Origin: Acidobacteriota bacterium
Lineage (GTDB): Bacteria; Acidobacteriota; Blastocatellia; Pyrinomonadales; Pyrinomonadaceae
Assembly (NCBI GenBank): GCA_019242475.1
Contig: JAFAVK010000098.1
Coordinates: 1-51,877 of the forward strand
Reading direction: 5' to 3'
Length of the DNA stretch: 51,877 nucleotides
Within the stretch, counting starts at the first letter, position 1. Each line of letters opens with the position of its first letter. Made by a program: the position numbers and the translations under genes. A model generated the notes under the pieces. The model saw only the letters and a program-made list of their open reading frames with translations. It searched no databases and was not told the DNA's origin. Below are positions 24,149 through 34,344 of this stretch, piece by piece.

Positions 24149-26203
24149 ATGGCTGAGAGATCGAAAATGATTTCTGTCTGGGACGCGAAGATAATCCGTC
24201 GCGCGACGGGCGACTCGTTCAGGAAGCTCGACCCGCGCACCATGATGCGCAACCCCGTGATGTTCGTCGTCGAGGCGGGCAGCGTCCTGGCGACCCTTCA
24301 ACTCGTGCGCGGCTTTGTGTCGCCCGTCCACGGCATGACCGACTCGCTCTTCGAGTTGCAGATTACGCTCTGGCTCTGGTTCACCGTCCTCTTCGCCAAC
24401 TTCGCCGAGGCGATGGCGGAGGGCCGCGGCAAGGCGCAGGCCGACAACCTGCGCAGGGCGCGCACGGAGACGACCGCCAAGCGGCTCCTGCCGGGCGACC
24501 GCGTCGAGGTAGTAGGCGCTCCCGAACTGCGCAAGGACGACCTCGTGCTGGTCGAGGCGGGCGACTTCATCCCGAGCGACGGCGAGATCGTCGAGGGCGT
24601 CGCCTCCGTTGACGAGTCGGCCATCACGGGCGAGAGCGCGCCCGTCATCCGCGAGGCGGGCGGCGACCGTTCGGCCGTGACGGGCGGCACGCGCGTCCTC
24701 TCCGACTGGATAAAGGTGCGCATCACCTCGAATCCGGGCGAGACGTTCCTCGACCGCATGATCGCGCTCGTCGAGGGCGCGTCGCGGCAGAAGACGCCGA
24801 ACGAGATCGCCCTCGCCATCCTGCTCGCGGGACTGACGATCATCTTCCTGCTCGCGGTCGTCACCTTGCAGCCGTTCGCCGTCTACTCCCATGTTCCGCA
24901 GACGATCTTTGTCCTCGTCAGCCTGCTCGTCTGCCTCATCCCGACGACCATCGGCGGCCTGCTCTCGGCCATCGGCATCGCCGGGATGGATAGGCTCGTG
25001 CAGCACAACGTGCTCGCGATGAGTGGCCGCGCGGTCGAAGCGGCGGGCGACGTGAACACGCTGTTGCTGGACAAGACCGGCACCATCACGCTCGGCAACC
25101 GGCAGGCGGCCGAGTTCATACCACTGCCCGGCGTCGCCGAGCGTGAGCTGGCCGACGCGGCGCAGCTCTCTTCGCTCGCAGACGAAACGCCCGAGGGGCG
25201 CTCCATCATTGTGCTGGCGAAGGAGCGTTACGAGCTGCGCGGGCGCGAGCTCGCCCCCCACGAGGCGCATTTCATCCCGTTCACGGCGCAGACGCGCATG
25301 TCCGGTGTGGACTTCGACGGCCGCCAGATACGCAAGGGGGCGGTGGACGCCATCGAGAGGTACGTGGGCTCGAACGGCGACGGGGCCGTGCCCAAAGAGC
25401 TGCGCGAGATAGTCGAGCGCGTCTCGAAGCAGGGCGGGACGCCGCTCGTCGTCGCCGACAACCGAAGACCCCTCGGCGTCATTTACCTGAAGGACATCGT
25501 CAAGGGCGGGATGCGCGAGCGCTTCAACCAACTCCGCCAGATGGGCATCAGGACGGTGATGATCACGGGCGACAATCCGCTCACGGCCGCGACCATCGCG
25601 CGTGAGGCGGGCGTGGACGACTTCCTCGCCGAGGCGAAGCCCGAGGACAAGATGGCTCTCATCAAACGCGAGCAGGCGGAAGGGAAGCTCGTCGCCATGA
25701 CCGGCGACGGGACGAACGATGCGCCCGCGCTCGCGCAGGCCGACGTGGGCGTGGCGATGAACACGGGCACGCAGGCCGCCAAAGAGGCAGGCAACATGGT
25801 TGACCTCGACTCGAACCCGACGAAGCTCATCGAGGTCGTGGAGATAGGCAAGCAGCTCCTGATGACGCGCGGCGCGCTGACGACCTTCTCCATCGCCAAC
25901 GACGTGGCGAAATACTTCGCCATCATCCCGGCCATGTTCGCGGCGGCGTTCCCAGTCTTGAACGCCCTCAACGTCATGGGGCTGCGCACGCCGCAGTCGG
26001 CGATCCTGTCGGCCGTCATCTTCAACGCGCTCGTCATCATCGCGCTCATCCCGCTCGCACTGCGCGGCGTGAAGTACAGGCCGATGTCCGCGGCGGCGCT
26101 CTTGAGGCGCAACCTTCTTGTCTACGGACTGGGTGGGATAGTTGCGCCGTTCATCGGCATCAAGGTCATCGACGTAATCATTCACGCCGTCGGGCTGGCA
26201 TGA
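24149..26203 (+). CDS. kdpB: Potassium-transporting ATPase ATP-binding subunit KdpB
   Basis: A 684-residue P-type ATPase that powers KdpA. Actuator motif AITGESAPV, phosphorylation site [13 protein letters not shown], nucleotide-binding [12 protein letters not shown], hinge [20 protein letters not shown] and the kdp-specific membrane segment [20 protein letters not shown] are all intact. A long antisense open frame over this gene is a composition shadow. Confidence 0.97.
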   Translation: MAERSKMISVWDAKIIRRATGDSFRKLDPRTMMRNPVMFVVEAGSVLATLQLVRGFVSPVHGMTDSLFELQITLWLWFTVLFANFAEAMAEGRGKAQADNLRRARTETTAKRLLPGDRVEVVGAPELRKDDLVLVEAGDFIPSDGEIVEGVASVDESAITGESAPVIREAGGDRSAVTGGTRVLSDWIKVRITSNPGETFLDRMIALVEGASRQKTPNEIALAILLAGLTIIFLLAVVTLQPFAVYSHVPQTIFVLVSLLVCLIPTTIGGLLSAIGIAGMDRLVQHNVLAMSGRAVEAAGDVNTLLLDKTGTITLGNRQAAEFIPLPGVAERELADAAQLSSLADETPEGRSIIVLAKERYELRGRELAPHEAHFIPFTAQTRMSGVDFDGRQIRKGAVDAIERYVGSNGDGAVPKELREIVERVSKQGGTPLVVADNRRPLGVIYLKDIVKGGMRERFNQLRQMGIRTVMITGDNPLTAATIAREAGVDDFLAEAKPEDKMALIKREQAEGKLVAMTGDGTNDAPALAQADVGVAMNTGTQAAKEAGNMVDLDSNPTKLIEVVEIGKQLLMTRGALTTFSIANDVAKYFAIIPAMFAAAFPVLNALNVMGLRTPQSAILSAVIFNALVIIALIPLALRGVKYRPMSAAALLRRNLLVYGLGGIVAPFIGIKVIDVIIHAVGLA

Positions 26204-26216
26204 GCATGAGAAGAGT

Positions 26217-26804
26217 ATGAGAGTCACGAAGAACTTAATCACGGCGATTTTGATAACCCTCGTCACGACCGTCCTGTTCGGCCTCATCTATCCGCTCGCG
26301 GTGACCGGGCTGGCGCAGGTCATCTTCCCTGACAAGGCAAACGGCCAGCTCATCAGGCGCGCGGACGGCACGCTCGTCGGCTCGGCGCTGATCGGGCAGC
26401 CCTTCTCTTCGCCCGGCTACTTCCGCTCACGGCCATCGGCCGCGGGCGCGGCCGGATACGACGCGGGCGCGTCGTCTGGGTCGAACTATGGGCCGACGAA
26501 TCGGAAGCTGATGGAACGGGTGAAAGCAGAGGTGGAGAGGCTACAGGTCGAGAATCCCGGCGTGCCCGTGCCGGTTGATCTGGTGACGACTTCTGCATCC
26601 GGGCTCGACCCGCACATCTCACCTGCGGCGGCCGAGTTCCAGGTGCCGCGCGTCGCGCGCGAGCGCGGGATGAGCGAGGACGACGTGCGCCGCATCCTCG
26701 CCGCGCATACCGAGGGACGGCAGTTCGGCTTCCTCGGCGAGCCCGTCGTCCACGTGCTCGAACTCAACCTCGACCTCGACGCGCGAAGGCCGATGAGGAG
26801 GTGA
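26217..26804 (+). CDS. kdpC: Potassium-transporting ATPase subunit KdpC
   Basis: A 195-residue periplasmic/inner-membrane subunit thought to raise ATP affinity of KdpB. One N-terminal helix (LITAILITLVTTVLFGLIYP) is followed by the KdpC signatures LIGQPFSSPGYFRSRPSA, DLVTTSASGLDPHISPAAAE and the conserved C-terminal EPVVHVLELNLDLD. It starts 13 bases after kdpB. Confidence 0.96.
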   Translation: MRVTKNLITAILITLVTTVLFGLIYPLAVTGLAQVIFPDKANGQLIRRADGTLVGSALIGQPFSSPGYFRSRPSAAGAAGYDAGASSGSNYGPTNRKLMERVKAEVERLQVENPGVPVPVDLVTTSASGLDPHISPAAAEFQVPRVARERGMSEDDVRRILAAHTEGRQFGFLGEPVVHVLELNLDLDARRPMRR

Positions 26805-26852
26805 GAGGCTAAAAGAAGTTTGGAACCGAAAGGCAGACTTCTCAATGGCAGG

Positions 26853-28016
26853 ATGAAGGAGAACGGCAACAGACCCTCACCAGAATCTTTGCTCGCCAGG
26901 CTCAAAGAGGGCGAGCGGGCACGGCTGCGCGTCTACATCGGCGCCGCCCCGGGCGTCGGCAAGACCTACCGGATGCTCGAAGACGCGCACGCGCTCAGGC
27001 GGCAGGGCGTGGACATCGTCGCCGCCTTCGTCGAGGCGCACGGGCGCGAGGAGACCGCCGCGCTCGCCGGCGACCTGGAGCGCGTGCCCCTGCGCAGGGT
27101 CGAGTACCGCGGCGTGACGCTCGAAGAGATGGATGTGGAGGCGGTCATCGAACGCCAGCCGGAGGTCGCGGTCGTGGACGAGCTGGCGCACACCAACGTC
27201 CCCGGCTCGAAGAACCGCAAGCGTTACGAAGACGTTTTAGAGCTGCTCGACGCCGGCATCTCCGTCATCACCGCGATAAATATCCAGCACCTCGAATCAC
27301 TCAACGACGCCGTCGCCCGCACGACCGGAGTGCGCGTGCGCGAGACCGTCCCTGACTACTTCCTCCGCCACGCTGACGAGGTCGTTAACGTGGACGTGTC
27401 CGTGGACACGCTGCGGACCCGGCTGCGGCAGGGGAAGATTTACGGCATCGAGAAGATCGAACAGGCGCTCTCGAACTTCTTCCGAAAGGGGAACCTCTCG
27501 GCGTTGCGGGAGCTGGCGCTCAGGCAGATAGCGACTGACCAGGCCAACAAGGCGCACGACTACCGCGAGCGCGAGGGCTTAGAGCAGGCCGTCATCCCCG
27601 AGAAGGTGATGGTGGCGATGGCCTCGCGCGGGGGCGCAAAGAAGCTCCTGCGCACGGGGTCGCGCATCGCGGGCCGCCTCTCCTCCGACTGGTATGCCGT
27701 CTACGTCGAGACGCCCGCCGAGGAGATGGGAAGGATCAGGCCGGAGGACTACGCCGCGCTCCAGGAGAACATCCGCTTCGCCGAAGAGTTGGGGGCGAAG
27801 GTCGTCAAGCTGAAGGCGCGCAAGGTGGCCGACGCGTTGATTGGGTTCGCGCGGCGAGAGGGCGTCACCCACGTCGTCTTCGGCCAGACTTCGCGCACGC
27901 GGCTCGACATCCTCCTGCACGGCTCGATCATCAACCGCTTCCTCGCCGAAGTGCGCGACGCGACCGTGCAGGTGGTGCCGCTTGAAGAGAGGAAGGAAGT
28001 AGCGGTCGAAGAGTGA
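26853..28016 (+). CDS. kdpD: KdpD-type sensor domain protein without kinase
   Basis: A 387-residue protein equal to the N-terminal half of KdpD. The KdpD domain has the Walker [21 protein letters not shown] and [20 protein letters not shown]; a universal-stress-protein-like domain follows (about 240-370), with [20 protein letters not shown] and [19 protein letters not shown]. The four transmembrane helices, GAF and histidine-kinase parts of full KdpD are missing; a separate histidine kinase gene comes 43 bases later. In bacteria with similar short KdpD proteins the kinase function is carried by a partner, so I infer the same here. A TTG at 26820 is an alternative start. Confidence 0.9.
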   Translation: MKENGNRPSPESLLARLKEGERARLRVYIGAAPGVGKTYRMLEDAHALRRQGVDIVAAFVEAHGREETAALAGDLERVPLRRVEYRGVTLEEMDVEAVIERQPEVAVVDELAHTNVPGSKNRKRYEDVLELLDAGISVITAINIQHLESLNDAVARTTGVRVRETVPDYFLRHADEVVNVDVSVDTLRTRLRQGKIYGIEKIEQALSNFFRKGNLSALRELALRQIATDQANKAHDYREREGLEQAVIPEKVMVAMASRGGAKKLLRTGSRIAGRLSSDWYAVYVETPAEEMGRIRPEDYAALQENIRFAEELGAKVVKLKARKVADALIGFARREGVTHVVFGQTSRTRLDILLHGSIINRFLAEVRDATVQVVPLEERKEVAVEE

Positions 28017-28059
28017 CCGGCCGAGCGTCGGTTCGGCCCCGTCGCCGATCACTACTCTT

Positions 28060-29937
28060 ATGAGTTTACGGGCGAAACTATTAGTCGGGTATCTGGTCTT
28101 CGTCGCCGCGCTGGCGGCGCTGGGCGGGTGGGGTGCGTGGCGCCTGCGCCAGATGGGCGACGTGTCGCGGCGCATCATCGCGAACAACTACGACTCAGTT
28201 GTGGCCGCGCAGGAGATGAAGGAGAGCCTTGAGCGGCAGGACTCGGCGGCCGTCTTCGCACTGCTGGGCGCGCGCGAGCGCGCCGCGGCGCAGACGCGGG
28301 AGCACCGCGCGCGGTTCGACACCAACTTTCAGAAGGCGGCGAACAACATCACGGAGCCGGGCGAGCCGGAAGTTATAGAGACAATCCGTCGCGACCGCGA
28401 CGATTACTACCGCGCCTTCGACGCCTTCTTGGAGAGGGTTAATGCCGCCGGGGGCAAGGCCGCGACAACTCCCGCGGCTGATGAAGAGTCCGCCGAGCGA
28501 CGGGAATACTTCGACCGCCTCGAACCCCGCTTCAACAAGCTGCGCGCCGACTGCGAGAGCCTCTTGCAGCTCAACCAGCGCGCGATGCTCGCCAAGTCCG
28601 AGGCCGCGGGCGGCGTCGCCCACCGCTGGTTCTACATCACGCTGCTCATCGCCGGCCTGCTCGTCGGGGCGGGGCTCGCGCTGGCCTTCCTTCTGTCCGA
28701 CCGCGTCGTAAAGCCGATCCGCCGCTTGACGGAGACGACCGCACGCATCGCAGCCGGTGACCTCGACGCCCAGGTGGAGGTTACGTCTAACGACGAAGTC
28801 GGGGCGCTGGCCGCGGAGTACAGGCACATGGCAGAGGCGCTGCGCGCCCTGCGCCGCACGGAGATGGGGCAGCTTCAAGTGGCACAGCAGACCACGGAGG
28901 CCGCGATTGATTCACTTTACGACCCCGTCATCGTCACGGACGCCGAGGGGCGCGTGACGAGGCTCAACCGCGCGGCGCAGGAGATTTTCGGCTCCGAGAG
29001 CGAGAACGCGGGCCGCCACGTCGGCGAGGTCTCGCGCGACGCTCTGATTGCGGGGGCGGTGGCCGAGGCTTTGCGCTCGCAGCGGCCAGTGGCGGGCGAA
29101 GGCACGGCCTCCGTCCTCCCGCTCGCCGTGGATGGAGCGGAGCGCGCGTTCCGCCTGCGCACGACGCCGATGCGCGACGGCGAGAGGCGGCTGCTCGGCG
29201 CGGTCACGCTGCTCGAAGACATCACGCACCTGCGCGAGATAGACCGCCTCAAGTCGGAGTTCATCGCCACCGCCTCGCACGAGCTGCGGACGCCCCTGAC
29301 GAGCGTGCAGATGGGCGTCCATCTCCTGCTCGAAGGTGCGGTCGGAGAACTGACGGAGAAGCAGCAGGAGGTGCTCGAAGCCTGCCGCGAGGACTGCTCG
29401 CGGCTCGACAAGCTGATGCGCGATCTCCTCGACCTTTCAAAGATCGAGGCGGGAGAGAGCCGACCGCACCTCGCGCCGGTGCGCGCGCACGACCTAATCG
29501 TCAAAGCTTCCGAAGACCTGCGCCCGCAAGTCGAGGCCAAAGGGCTAGAGCTGCGCGTTGACGCGCCGGTTGACCTCCCCGCGGTGTTGGCCGACCGCGC
29601 GCAGGTCGAGCGCGTCGTCGGCAACCTCGTCGTCAACGCCGTCCGCCACACCAGGCGGGGGGAGATTACGGTCAGCGCCGAACGTCACGACGGCTACGTC
29701 GCCGTGTCCGTCAGCGACACCGGGAGCGGCATCCCGCCCGAATACCTGCCCCACATCTTCGACAAGTTCGTGCAGGTGCCGGGAGCCTCGGCGGGGGGCG
29801 CGGGGCTTGGGCTCGCCATCTCGAAGTCGCTCGTCGAGGCGCACGGCGGGCAGGTCAGCGTCCGCTCCGAAGTCGGGCGCGGCACCACTTTTACATTCAC
29901 GCTGCCGGCGGCGGCCGGGTCGAAGAGTCGGAATTAA
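28060..29937 (+). CDS. Sensor histidine kinase (TM-HAMP-PAS-HisKA-HATPase)
   Basis: A 625-residue membrane kinase. One helix at about 8-27, a helical periplasmic four-helix-bundle-like sensor to about 190, a second helix ([20 protein letters not shown]), HAMP ([20 protein letters not shown]), PAS ([20 protein letters not shown]), H box [20 protein letters not shown] with the phospho-His, N box [17 protein letters not shown]1 [12 protein letters not shown] and G2 [14 protein letters not shown]. It resembles NtrY/WalK-type kinases rather than the KdpD kinase half. Operon position suggests it works with the KdpD sensor and the next gene's receiver protein. Confidence 0.92.
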   Translation: MSLRAKLLVGYLVFVAALAALGGWGAWRLRQMGDVSRRIIANNYDSVVAAQEMKESLERQDSAAVFALLGARERAAAQTREHRARFDTNFQKAANNITEPGEPEVIETIRRDRDDYYRAFDAFLERVNAAGGKAATTPAADEESAERREYFDRLEPRFNKLRADCESLLQLNQRAMLAKSEAAGGVAHRWFYITLLIAGLLVGAGLALAFLLSDRVVKPIRRLTETTARIAAGDLDAQVEVTSNDEVGALAAEYRHMAEALRALRRTEMGQLQVAQQTTEAAIDSLYDPVIVTDAEGRVTRLNRAAQEIFGSESENAGRHVGEVSRDALIAGAVAEALRSQRPVAGEGTASVLPLAVDGAERAFRLRTTPMRDGERRLLGAVTLLEDITHLREIDRLKSEFIATASHELRTPLTSVQMGVHLLLEGAVGELTEKQQEVLEACREDCSRLDKLMRDLLDLSKIEAGESRPHLAPVRAHDLIVKASEDLRPQVEAKGLELRVDAPVDLPAVLADRAQVERVVGNLVVNAVRHTRRGEITVSAERHDGYVAVSVSDTGSGIPPEYLPHIFDKFVQVPGASAGGAGLGLAISKSLVEAHGGQVSVRSEVGRGTTFTFTLPAAAGSKSRN

Positions 29938-29954
29938 AGGCAGGGGTGGAAGAC

Positions 29955-30692
29955 ATGACCAAACGAATACTGATCATCGACGACGAAGAGAACATCCGCC
30001 GCGTGACGCGCCTGACTCTCGAAGCGGCCGGCTACGAAGTGGGCGAGGCGGCCGACGGCGAGCGCGGGCTCGAAGCCTTCGGGGACGGCGCCGGGTGGGA
30101 CGCGGTGCTGCTCGACCAGAGGATGCCGGGGCTCGACGGTCTCGAAACGCTAAGACAGCTTAAGCAGCGCAGGCCAGATGCGCGCGTCATCATGTCCACG
30201 GCCTATGCCTCAATCGAGTTGGCGGTGGACGCCATGAAACTCGGCGCGGCAGACTTCGTGCGCAAGCCGATGACGCCCGAAATCCTGCGGGGCGCCGTGG
30301 CCGCCGCGCTCTTGAAGGAGCAGAGCGCTGTCGCGCCCGCCGCGGCCACGCGCGAGGGCACTACGGGGCCGCTCATCCAGACAGTGACGATGAACGGCTT
30401 CACGATTCTGGAGCCCGAAGGCGAGCCGCGGGAGCCAAGCGAGCGCCGCTTTAAGGTGAACAGTCCCGGCGGGGACGAGCATGAGGTACTGGTACGGATA
30501 GACGAAGAGGCTGTCGGCTACGTCGAACGCATGACGAAGAGGCGTCTGCCCGCGGACAGCTCTTTCTGGACGATGCAGGCCCAGCGTGCCCTGAGCGACT
30601 ATCTATGGAGGGAAGGCTCAGTGCCCCCCGCCGGAGGTCTGACAGTCAGGGACGTAGATCGGGACGAACTGCCTGTCGCGGCGCGCTGGTGA
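29955..30692 (+). CDS. Response regulator with unusual C-terminal domain
   Basis: About 245 residues. The receiver domain (1-120) is complete: acidic pair in ILIIDDEENIRRVTR, phospho-Asp in DAVLLDQRMPGLDG, Thr/Ser in VIMSTAY and Lys in DFVRKPMTPE. The remaining 110 residues do not look like the OmpR-type winged helix of KdpE nor an AAA+ or HTH domain. They read as an alpha/beta domain with RRFKVNSPGGDEHEVLVRID, AVGYVERMTKRRLPADSSFW and QAQRALSDYLWREGSVPPAG. It overlaps no other gene and is last in the kdp run. A GTG nine bases upstream is an alternative start. Confidence 0.88.
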   Translation: MTKRILIIDDEENIRRVTRLTLEAAGYEVGEAADGERGLEAFGDGAGWDAVLLDQRMPGLDGLETLRQLKQRRPDARVIMSTAYASIELAVDAMKLGAADFVRKPMTPEILRGAVAAALLKEQSAVAPAAATREGTTGPLIQTVTMNGFTILEPEGEPREPSERRFKVNSPGGDEHEVLVRIDEEAVGYVERMTKRRLPADSSFWTMQAQRALSDYLWREGSVPPAGGLTVRDVDRDELPVAARW

Positions 30693-30806
30693 GCCGGACG
30701 GACGAACGCCTTTCGAGGTCGGCCCCGCCCGGGTCGCCGGGGAACTTCGAGTTGTACGTCGAATGCACCGCGCGTGAAAAGTAGGCGCGCACCGAAACCT
30801 GTTCAC

Positions 30807-31994
30807 TCAGCGCGTAACGCCGCCGAGTAAGAAGCCGGCGAGCGCCCCCGCCAGGACGAGCCACGCCGAGTTCACCCTGGAGCGCACGAGCAGGACGGCG
30901 CTCACGAGCGCCAGCACGATTGTCGGCACATCCACGAGCGCCGACCTCCCCAGCTCGAAAGTCACGACCGCCATCAGCGCCAGCGACCCGACGTTGACGC
31001 CGTCGAGGAACGCCCCCGCCGTCTCCGAACGCCTCACGCGCGGGACGAGCGGGCCGCTCAAGGCCACGAAGACAAAGGCCGGGAGGAAGATGCCGAGAGT
31101 CGCTACGGTCGCTCCGGGCGCGCCCCCGAGCACGTAGCCGATGAAGGTCGCGGTGGTGAAGACGGGGCCGGGCGTGACCTGTCCGACGGCCACGGCGTCG
31201 AGCAGTTGCGCGTTCGTCAGCCAGTGCCAGCGCTCGACGAGGTCGCCGCGCAGGAAGGCTAAGAGCACGTAGCCGCTCCCGAAGAGCACCGAGCCTACCT
31301 TGAGGAAGAAGAGAAAGAGCGGCCACAGTCCGAAGGGTGCCGCGGTCGCGGAGGCCGCCGCCGGTACGGAGGTCTGGAGGAGAAGTGCGAGCAGTGAGGG
31401 CGAGACGTGCCCACGTCGCCTTATGACTATCCAGCGGCTCACGCAGACGACCACCCCGGCGCAGAAGATGACGAGCAGTTCGTTGAAGCGCAGGAAGCTG
31501 AAGACCACGGCCACCAGCCCGACGGCCGCGAGCAGCCTCGTCTTCACGGCCGCCTTGCCCAGCCCCCAGAGTGCCTGCAACACGACGGCGATGATGACCG
31601 GCTTCACGCCGTAGAGGACGCGTCCCGCCTGCGGCAGAGAGCCGTAGCGCACGTATGCCCACGCGAAACCTGTGACGATGAGGGCCGCGGGCAGGATGAA
31701 GCAGGAGCCCGCGACGACGAGCCCCGGCCAGCCCCCTCGCAGGTAGCCGACGTGGATCGCGAGTTCGGTGGAGTTCGGGCCGGGGATGAGGTTGGTCGCG
31801 CCAAGGAGGTCGAGGAACTTCTCGCGCGAGAGCCAGCCGCGGCGGCGCACCACCTCGTCCTCCATCATCGCGATGTGTGCCGCGGGGCCGCCGAAGGCTA
31901 TCGTCCCGAGCTTGAGGAACAGCAGCGCCAGCTCCCGCAACGTGGTCGGCCGTTGCGATGAGTTAGGGCGACCCGGCTCGTCGTGCTCGCTCAT
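30807..31994 (-). CDS. chrA: Chromate transporter (long-chain CHR family)
   Basis: A 395-residue inner-membrane protein with two homologous halves. Each half has the CHR signature: FLKLGTIAFGGPAAHIAMME with GATNLIPGPNSTELAIHVGY, and FLKVGSVLFGSGYVLLAFLR with AVAVGQVTPGPVFTTATFIG. ChrA proteins export chromate in resistant bacteria; some family members may carry sulfate or other oxyanions. It converges with the kdp regulator gene; a 114-base gap between them holds nothing I recognise. Confidence 0.9.
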   Translation of the reverse strand: MSEHDEPGRPNSSQRPTTLRELALLFLKLGTIAFGGPAAHIAMMEDEVVRRRGWLSREKFLDLLGATNLIPGPNSTELAIHVGYLRGGWPGLVVAGSCFILPAALIVTGFAWAYVRYGSLPQAGRVLYGVKPVIIAVVLQALWGLGKAAVKTRLLAAVGLVAVVFSFLRFNELLVIFCAGVVVCVSRWIVIRRRGHVSPSLLALLLQTSVPAAASATAAPFGLWPLFLFFLKVGSVLFGSGYVLLAFLRGDLVERWHWLTNAQLLDAVAVGQVTPGPVFTTATFIGYVLGGAPGATVATLGIFLPAFVFVALSGPLVPRVRRSETAGAFLDGVNVGSLALMAVVTFELGRSALVDVPTIVLALVSAVLLVRSRVNSAWLVLAGALAGFLLGGVTR

Positions 31995-32013
31995 AGCAGA
32001 AGGCCGATGCGGA

Positions 32014-32571
32014 CTACTTCATCATCATGCCGCCGCCCTGCGAGCCGGGGCTGTACTGCGCCCTGATTAAACCGGCCGGGCCGGAAGGCGGCACGGTGAC
32101 TATGAGCAGGTCGCCGTACTGTATGTCGCCGAGCTGCTGCGGACGCCCCGTCAGCGCTTCGACGATGGAGGCGACGGTGTTGCCGTGTCCGACGACTAGG
32201 ACGGTCTGCCCGCGGTGCTTATCGAGGATGTCGCGGGCCAGCCTCTGCCCGTAGTCGCCTGGGTTCTGTAGGTTGACAGGTGCCTCCGTGACGGCGATTC
32301 CCGTCCGCTCCGCGAGCGGCTGCGCCGTGTCGTGGTTGCGTTTGAACTGCGTAATGTAGATGGCGCCGACGTGGGCGTCGGCCGCGACCACGGCGAGGGC
32401 CTGCGCGCGCTGCAAGCCCGCATCGCTCAGCGGGCTGTCCTCCGCGTCCGAAGCCTTGTCGGCGTGGCGCACGACGAGCACCACAGTCGAGCCCTGCGGC
32501 TGCTGCCGGCTGCACGACGCGACGGCGGAGAGCGCGAGTAAGAGTGAGAGAAACGTGGCGACTCTTTTCAT
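32014..32571 (-). CDS. Histidine phosphatase family lipoprotein
   Basis: A 185-residue exported protein. The leader ends in the lipobox VASC (MKRVATFLSLLLALSAVASC). The phosphoglycerate-mutase-like fold has the catalytic His motif LVVRHADKA, followed by LSDAGLQRAQAL, ITQFKRNHDTAQPLAERTG and the second His in VVGHGNTVASI. Exported members may be phosphatases of small molecules or heme-related; specificity is unknown. The ATG at 32571 has GGGGGAAG just upstream. The C-terminus is Gly/Met-rich (GSQGGGMMMK). Confidence 0.87.
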   Translation of the reverse strand: MKRVATFLSLLLALSAVASCSRQQPQGSTVVLVVRHADKASDAEDSPLSDAGLQRAQALAVVAADAHVGAIYITQFKRNHDTAQPLAERTGIAVTEAPVNLQNPGDYGQRLARDILDKHRGQTVLVVGHGNTVASIVEALTGRPQQLGDIQYGDLLIVTVPPSGPAGLIRAQYSPGSQGGGMMMK

Positions 32572-32613
32572 CAACTTCCCCCTTGCGTTGAACCCGACGG
32601 CCTCCTCACACTT

Positions 32614-33384
32614 TCACGCGCCCGTGACTTTCGGCGGCGGGGGGGCGGTGAACTGCGAGATGTCGGAGAGGCCGAGGCCGCCTTCGATGTCTGAGATCTG
32701 CTTGACCGCGTCCTCGTAGCCGTCCTCGCCGAACTGCTCGTGCTCTATGTCCTCGAACTTCTCCCCCATCTCGTCGAGTTGCCCTTCGGTCATCGTCTGC
32801 TTCCACGCGGGGAAGATAACGGTGTCTTCGCGCGCCGCGTGGTGCTCGTACATGAGCACGAATGCCTCCAGCGCCTTCGCCAACTCTCCGGCGTTGCCGC
32901 CGAGCTTCGCCCCGTTCGTGACGGCGATAATGTAATCGGTGATCTCACGCCCTCGGTCGTGCTGCACGACGAGGATGTCCGGCAGTGTCGCCGCCGCGCC
33001 GCCCGCTTTCTTAACCGCGGGGAAGATGAACTGCTCTTCGAGCTTCTTCTCGTGGTACTCCTCGCCGAAGGCGCGGAAGAGCTTCGCCGTCTTCTGCAAC
33101 GAGTCGGGCGGCACGGCCGAAGCGTTCGCGCGGAGCTTCGAGGCCGCCGCCGTGTAGACCAAGAGCGCGCGGCGGAGCACGCCGTGCTCGCGCATCAGGT
33201 CTTCGGTCGCGGTGACCTCACCGCCCTTCTCGCCTTCCTTATCTTTCTTGGCCGGACTCTGATTCTCCTGCCGCTGCTGCGTGGCCTGCCCGCCGCCCGA
33301 GCAGCCTGCCAGCACCAACGCCGCACCAGCGACCGTCGAAGCGCGAAGGAAATCGCGCCGCGCTCTGTCTGCCTCCATACTCAT
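32614..33384 (-). CDS. Tat-exported hemerythrin-domain lipoprotein
   Basis: A 256-residue protein. The N-terminus RARRDFLRASTVAGAALVLAG then CSG combines a twin-arginine motif with a lipobox. A charged spacer (KKDKEGEKGGE) leads to a hemerythrin-like four-helix domain with candidate metal ligands in LMREHGVLRR, FGEEYHEKKLEEQFIFPAVK, VVQHDRGREI and YEHHAAREDTVIFPAWK. Such domains bind a di-iron site and sense or carry oxygen, NO or iron. I chose ATG 33384, which has AGGAAGAG before it, over an upstream ATG. It precedes the histidine phosphatase gene on the same strand. Confidence 0.88.
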   Translation of the reverse strand: MSMEADRARRDFLRASTVAGAALVLAGCSGGGQATQQRQENQSPAKKDKEGEKGGEVTATEDLMREHGVLRRALLVYTAAASKLRANASAVPPDSLQKTAKLFRAFGEEYHEKKLEEQFIFPAVKKAGGAAATLPDILVVQHDRGREITDYIIAVTNGAKLGGNAGELAKALEAFVLMYEHHAAREDTVIFPAWKQTMTEGQLDEMGEKFEDIEHEQFGEDGYEDAVKQISDIEGGLGLSDISQFTAPPPPKVTGA

Positions 33385-33595
33385 TTCACTCTTCCTCGAA
33401 CAGTTCACAAACCTTAACCCCGGCGGCCATTCAATCCCGAATAGCGTTCACCGGGCACTCGCTGCGCATTCGTGTGTATCGGAGTTCCGTTAGTGTGCGT
33501 ACGTTATTGCGCGCGAGGGGGCATGTCAACTATGGACACCGAAGTGGCGCGGGCGCGTTCCATCTCTCTCGGCCTCATCTGCTAGGCTATGCTCC

Positions 33596-34234
33596 ATGCG
33601 TACCAGGATCAGGCTTGCGGCAACAGCGCTCCTGCTCGCCGGGTGCGGGCTCCCCTTCGCCGGATGCGGGACGCATCATTCACCCCGCCCACTCTTGAGC
33701 GCCCCGCCGAGCGCCGCCGCCGACAACGACATCTACGTCTCCGACGCCCAGGGGCACCTCCGCGCGCTCCGCCCCGACGGCACGGTGCAGTGGGCCGTCT
33801 CACTCCCGGAAGAGATTATCCGGCGCGAGCACTCGACGCCGGGGGACATGCGCGTGGACTATCTGGTGGCGAGGTCGGGCGGCAGACTCTTCGGGCTGGC
33901 GACGTGGCTGACGGGGAGCGACGCGGGGCGCACGATCACCTTCGCCATGGAGGGCGACCGCCTCCTCTGGCACGTCAACGTGCCCTACCCCGAGCCGGGC
34001 GGGGCGCCCCTCGCGGTCGGGCCGGCGGCCGTTTACGAGGCCGGGGAGGACGGGGCGCTCTACGCCTTCTCGCGCTCCGACGGGCACCAACTCTGGAAGT
34101 ATCAGGTCAGCCCCGGCGCGCTCGGCTCGCCGACGGTCGGGGCGGACGGCACCGTCTACGTCACGGGCGCGCGCCAAAACCTGCACGCGGTCTCGCCGGA
34201 CGGCGCGCAGCGGTGGGTGGTCGAGACGCAGTGA
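33596..34234 (+). CDS. PQQ-like beta-propeller lipoprotein
   Basis: A 212-residue exported protein with lipobox LLAGC. Repeats of the PQQ/BamB-type propeller blade are seen as DIYVSDAQGHLRALRPDGTV with QWAVSL, DGALYAFSRSDGHQLWKYQV and GTVYVTGARQNLHAVSPDGA with QRWVV. Only about four blades can be counted, fewer than the seven or eight of full propellers, so it is short or partial. It is divergent from the hemerythrin gene and ends 110 bases before an IS relic. Confidence 0.75.
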   Translation: MRTRIRLAATALLLAGCGLPFAGCGTHHSPRPLLSAPPSAAADNDIYVSDAQGHLRALRPDGTVQWAVSLPEEIIRREHSTPGDMRVDYLVARSGGRLFGLATWLTGSDAGRTITFAMEGDRLLWHVNVPYPEPGGAPLAVGPAAVYEAGEDGALYAFSRSDGHQLWKYQVSPGALGSPTVGADGTVYVTGARQNLHAVSPDGAQRWVVETQ

Positions 34235-34344
34235 TGAAGGGGTAATAATGGTGAGAACGATGGTGCTAACATAGGGCTCGATGAACGAGCGGCAAGGTTG
34301 GGTTCGATGTCCTTGCGTGACGGAAGTGTCTCGCCCTCACGTAG

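Noticed and set aside
24050..26287. Long antisense frame (745 codons) over kdpB
   Set aside because: High GC produces long shadow frames; kdpB on the other strand is complete with all P-type motifs.
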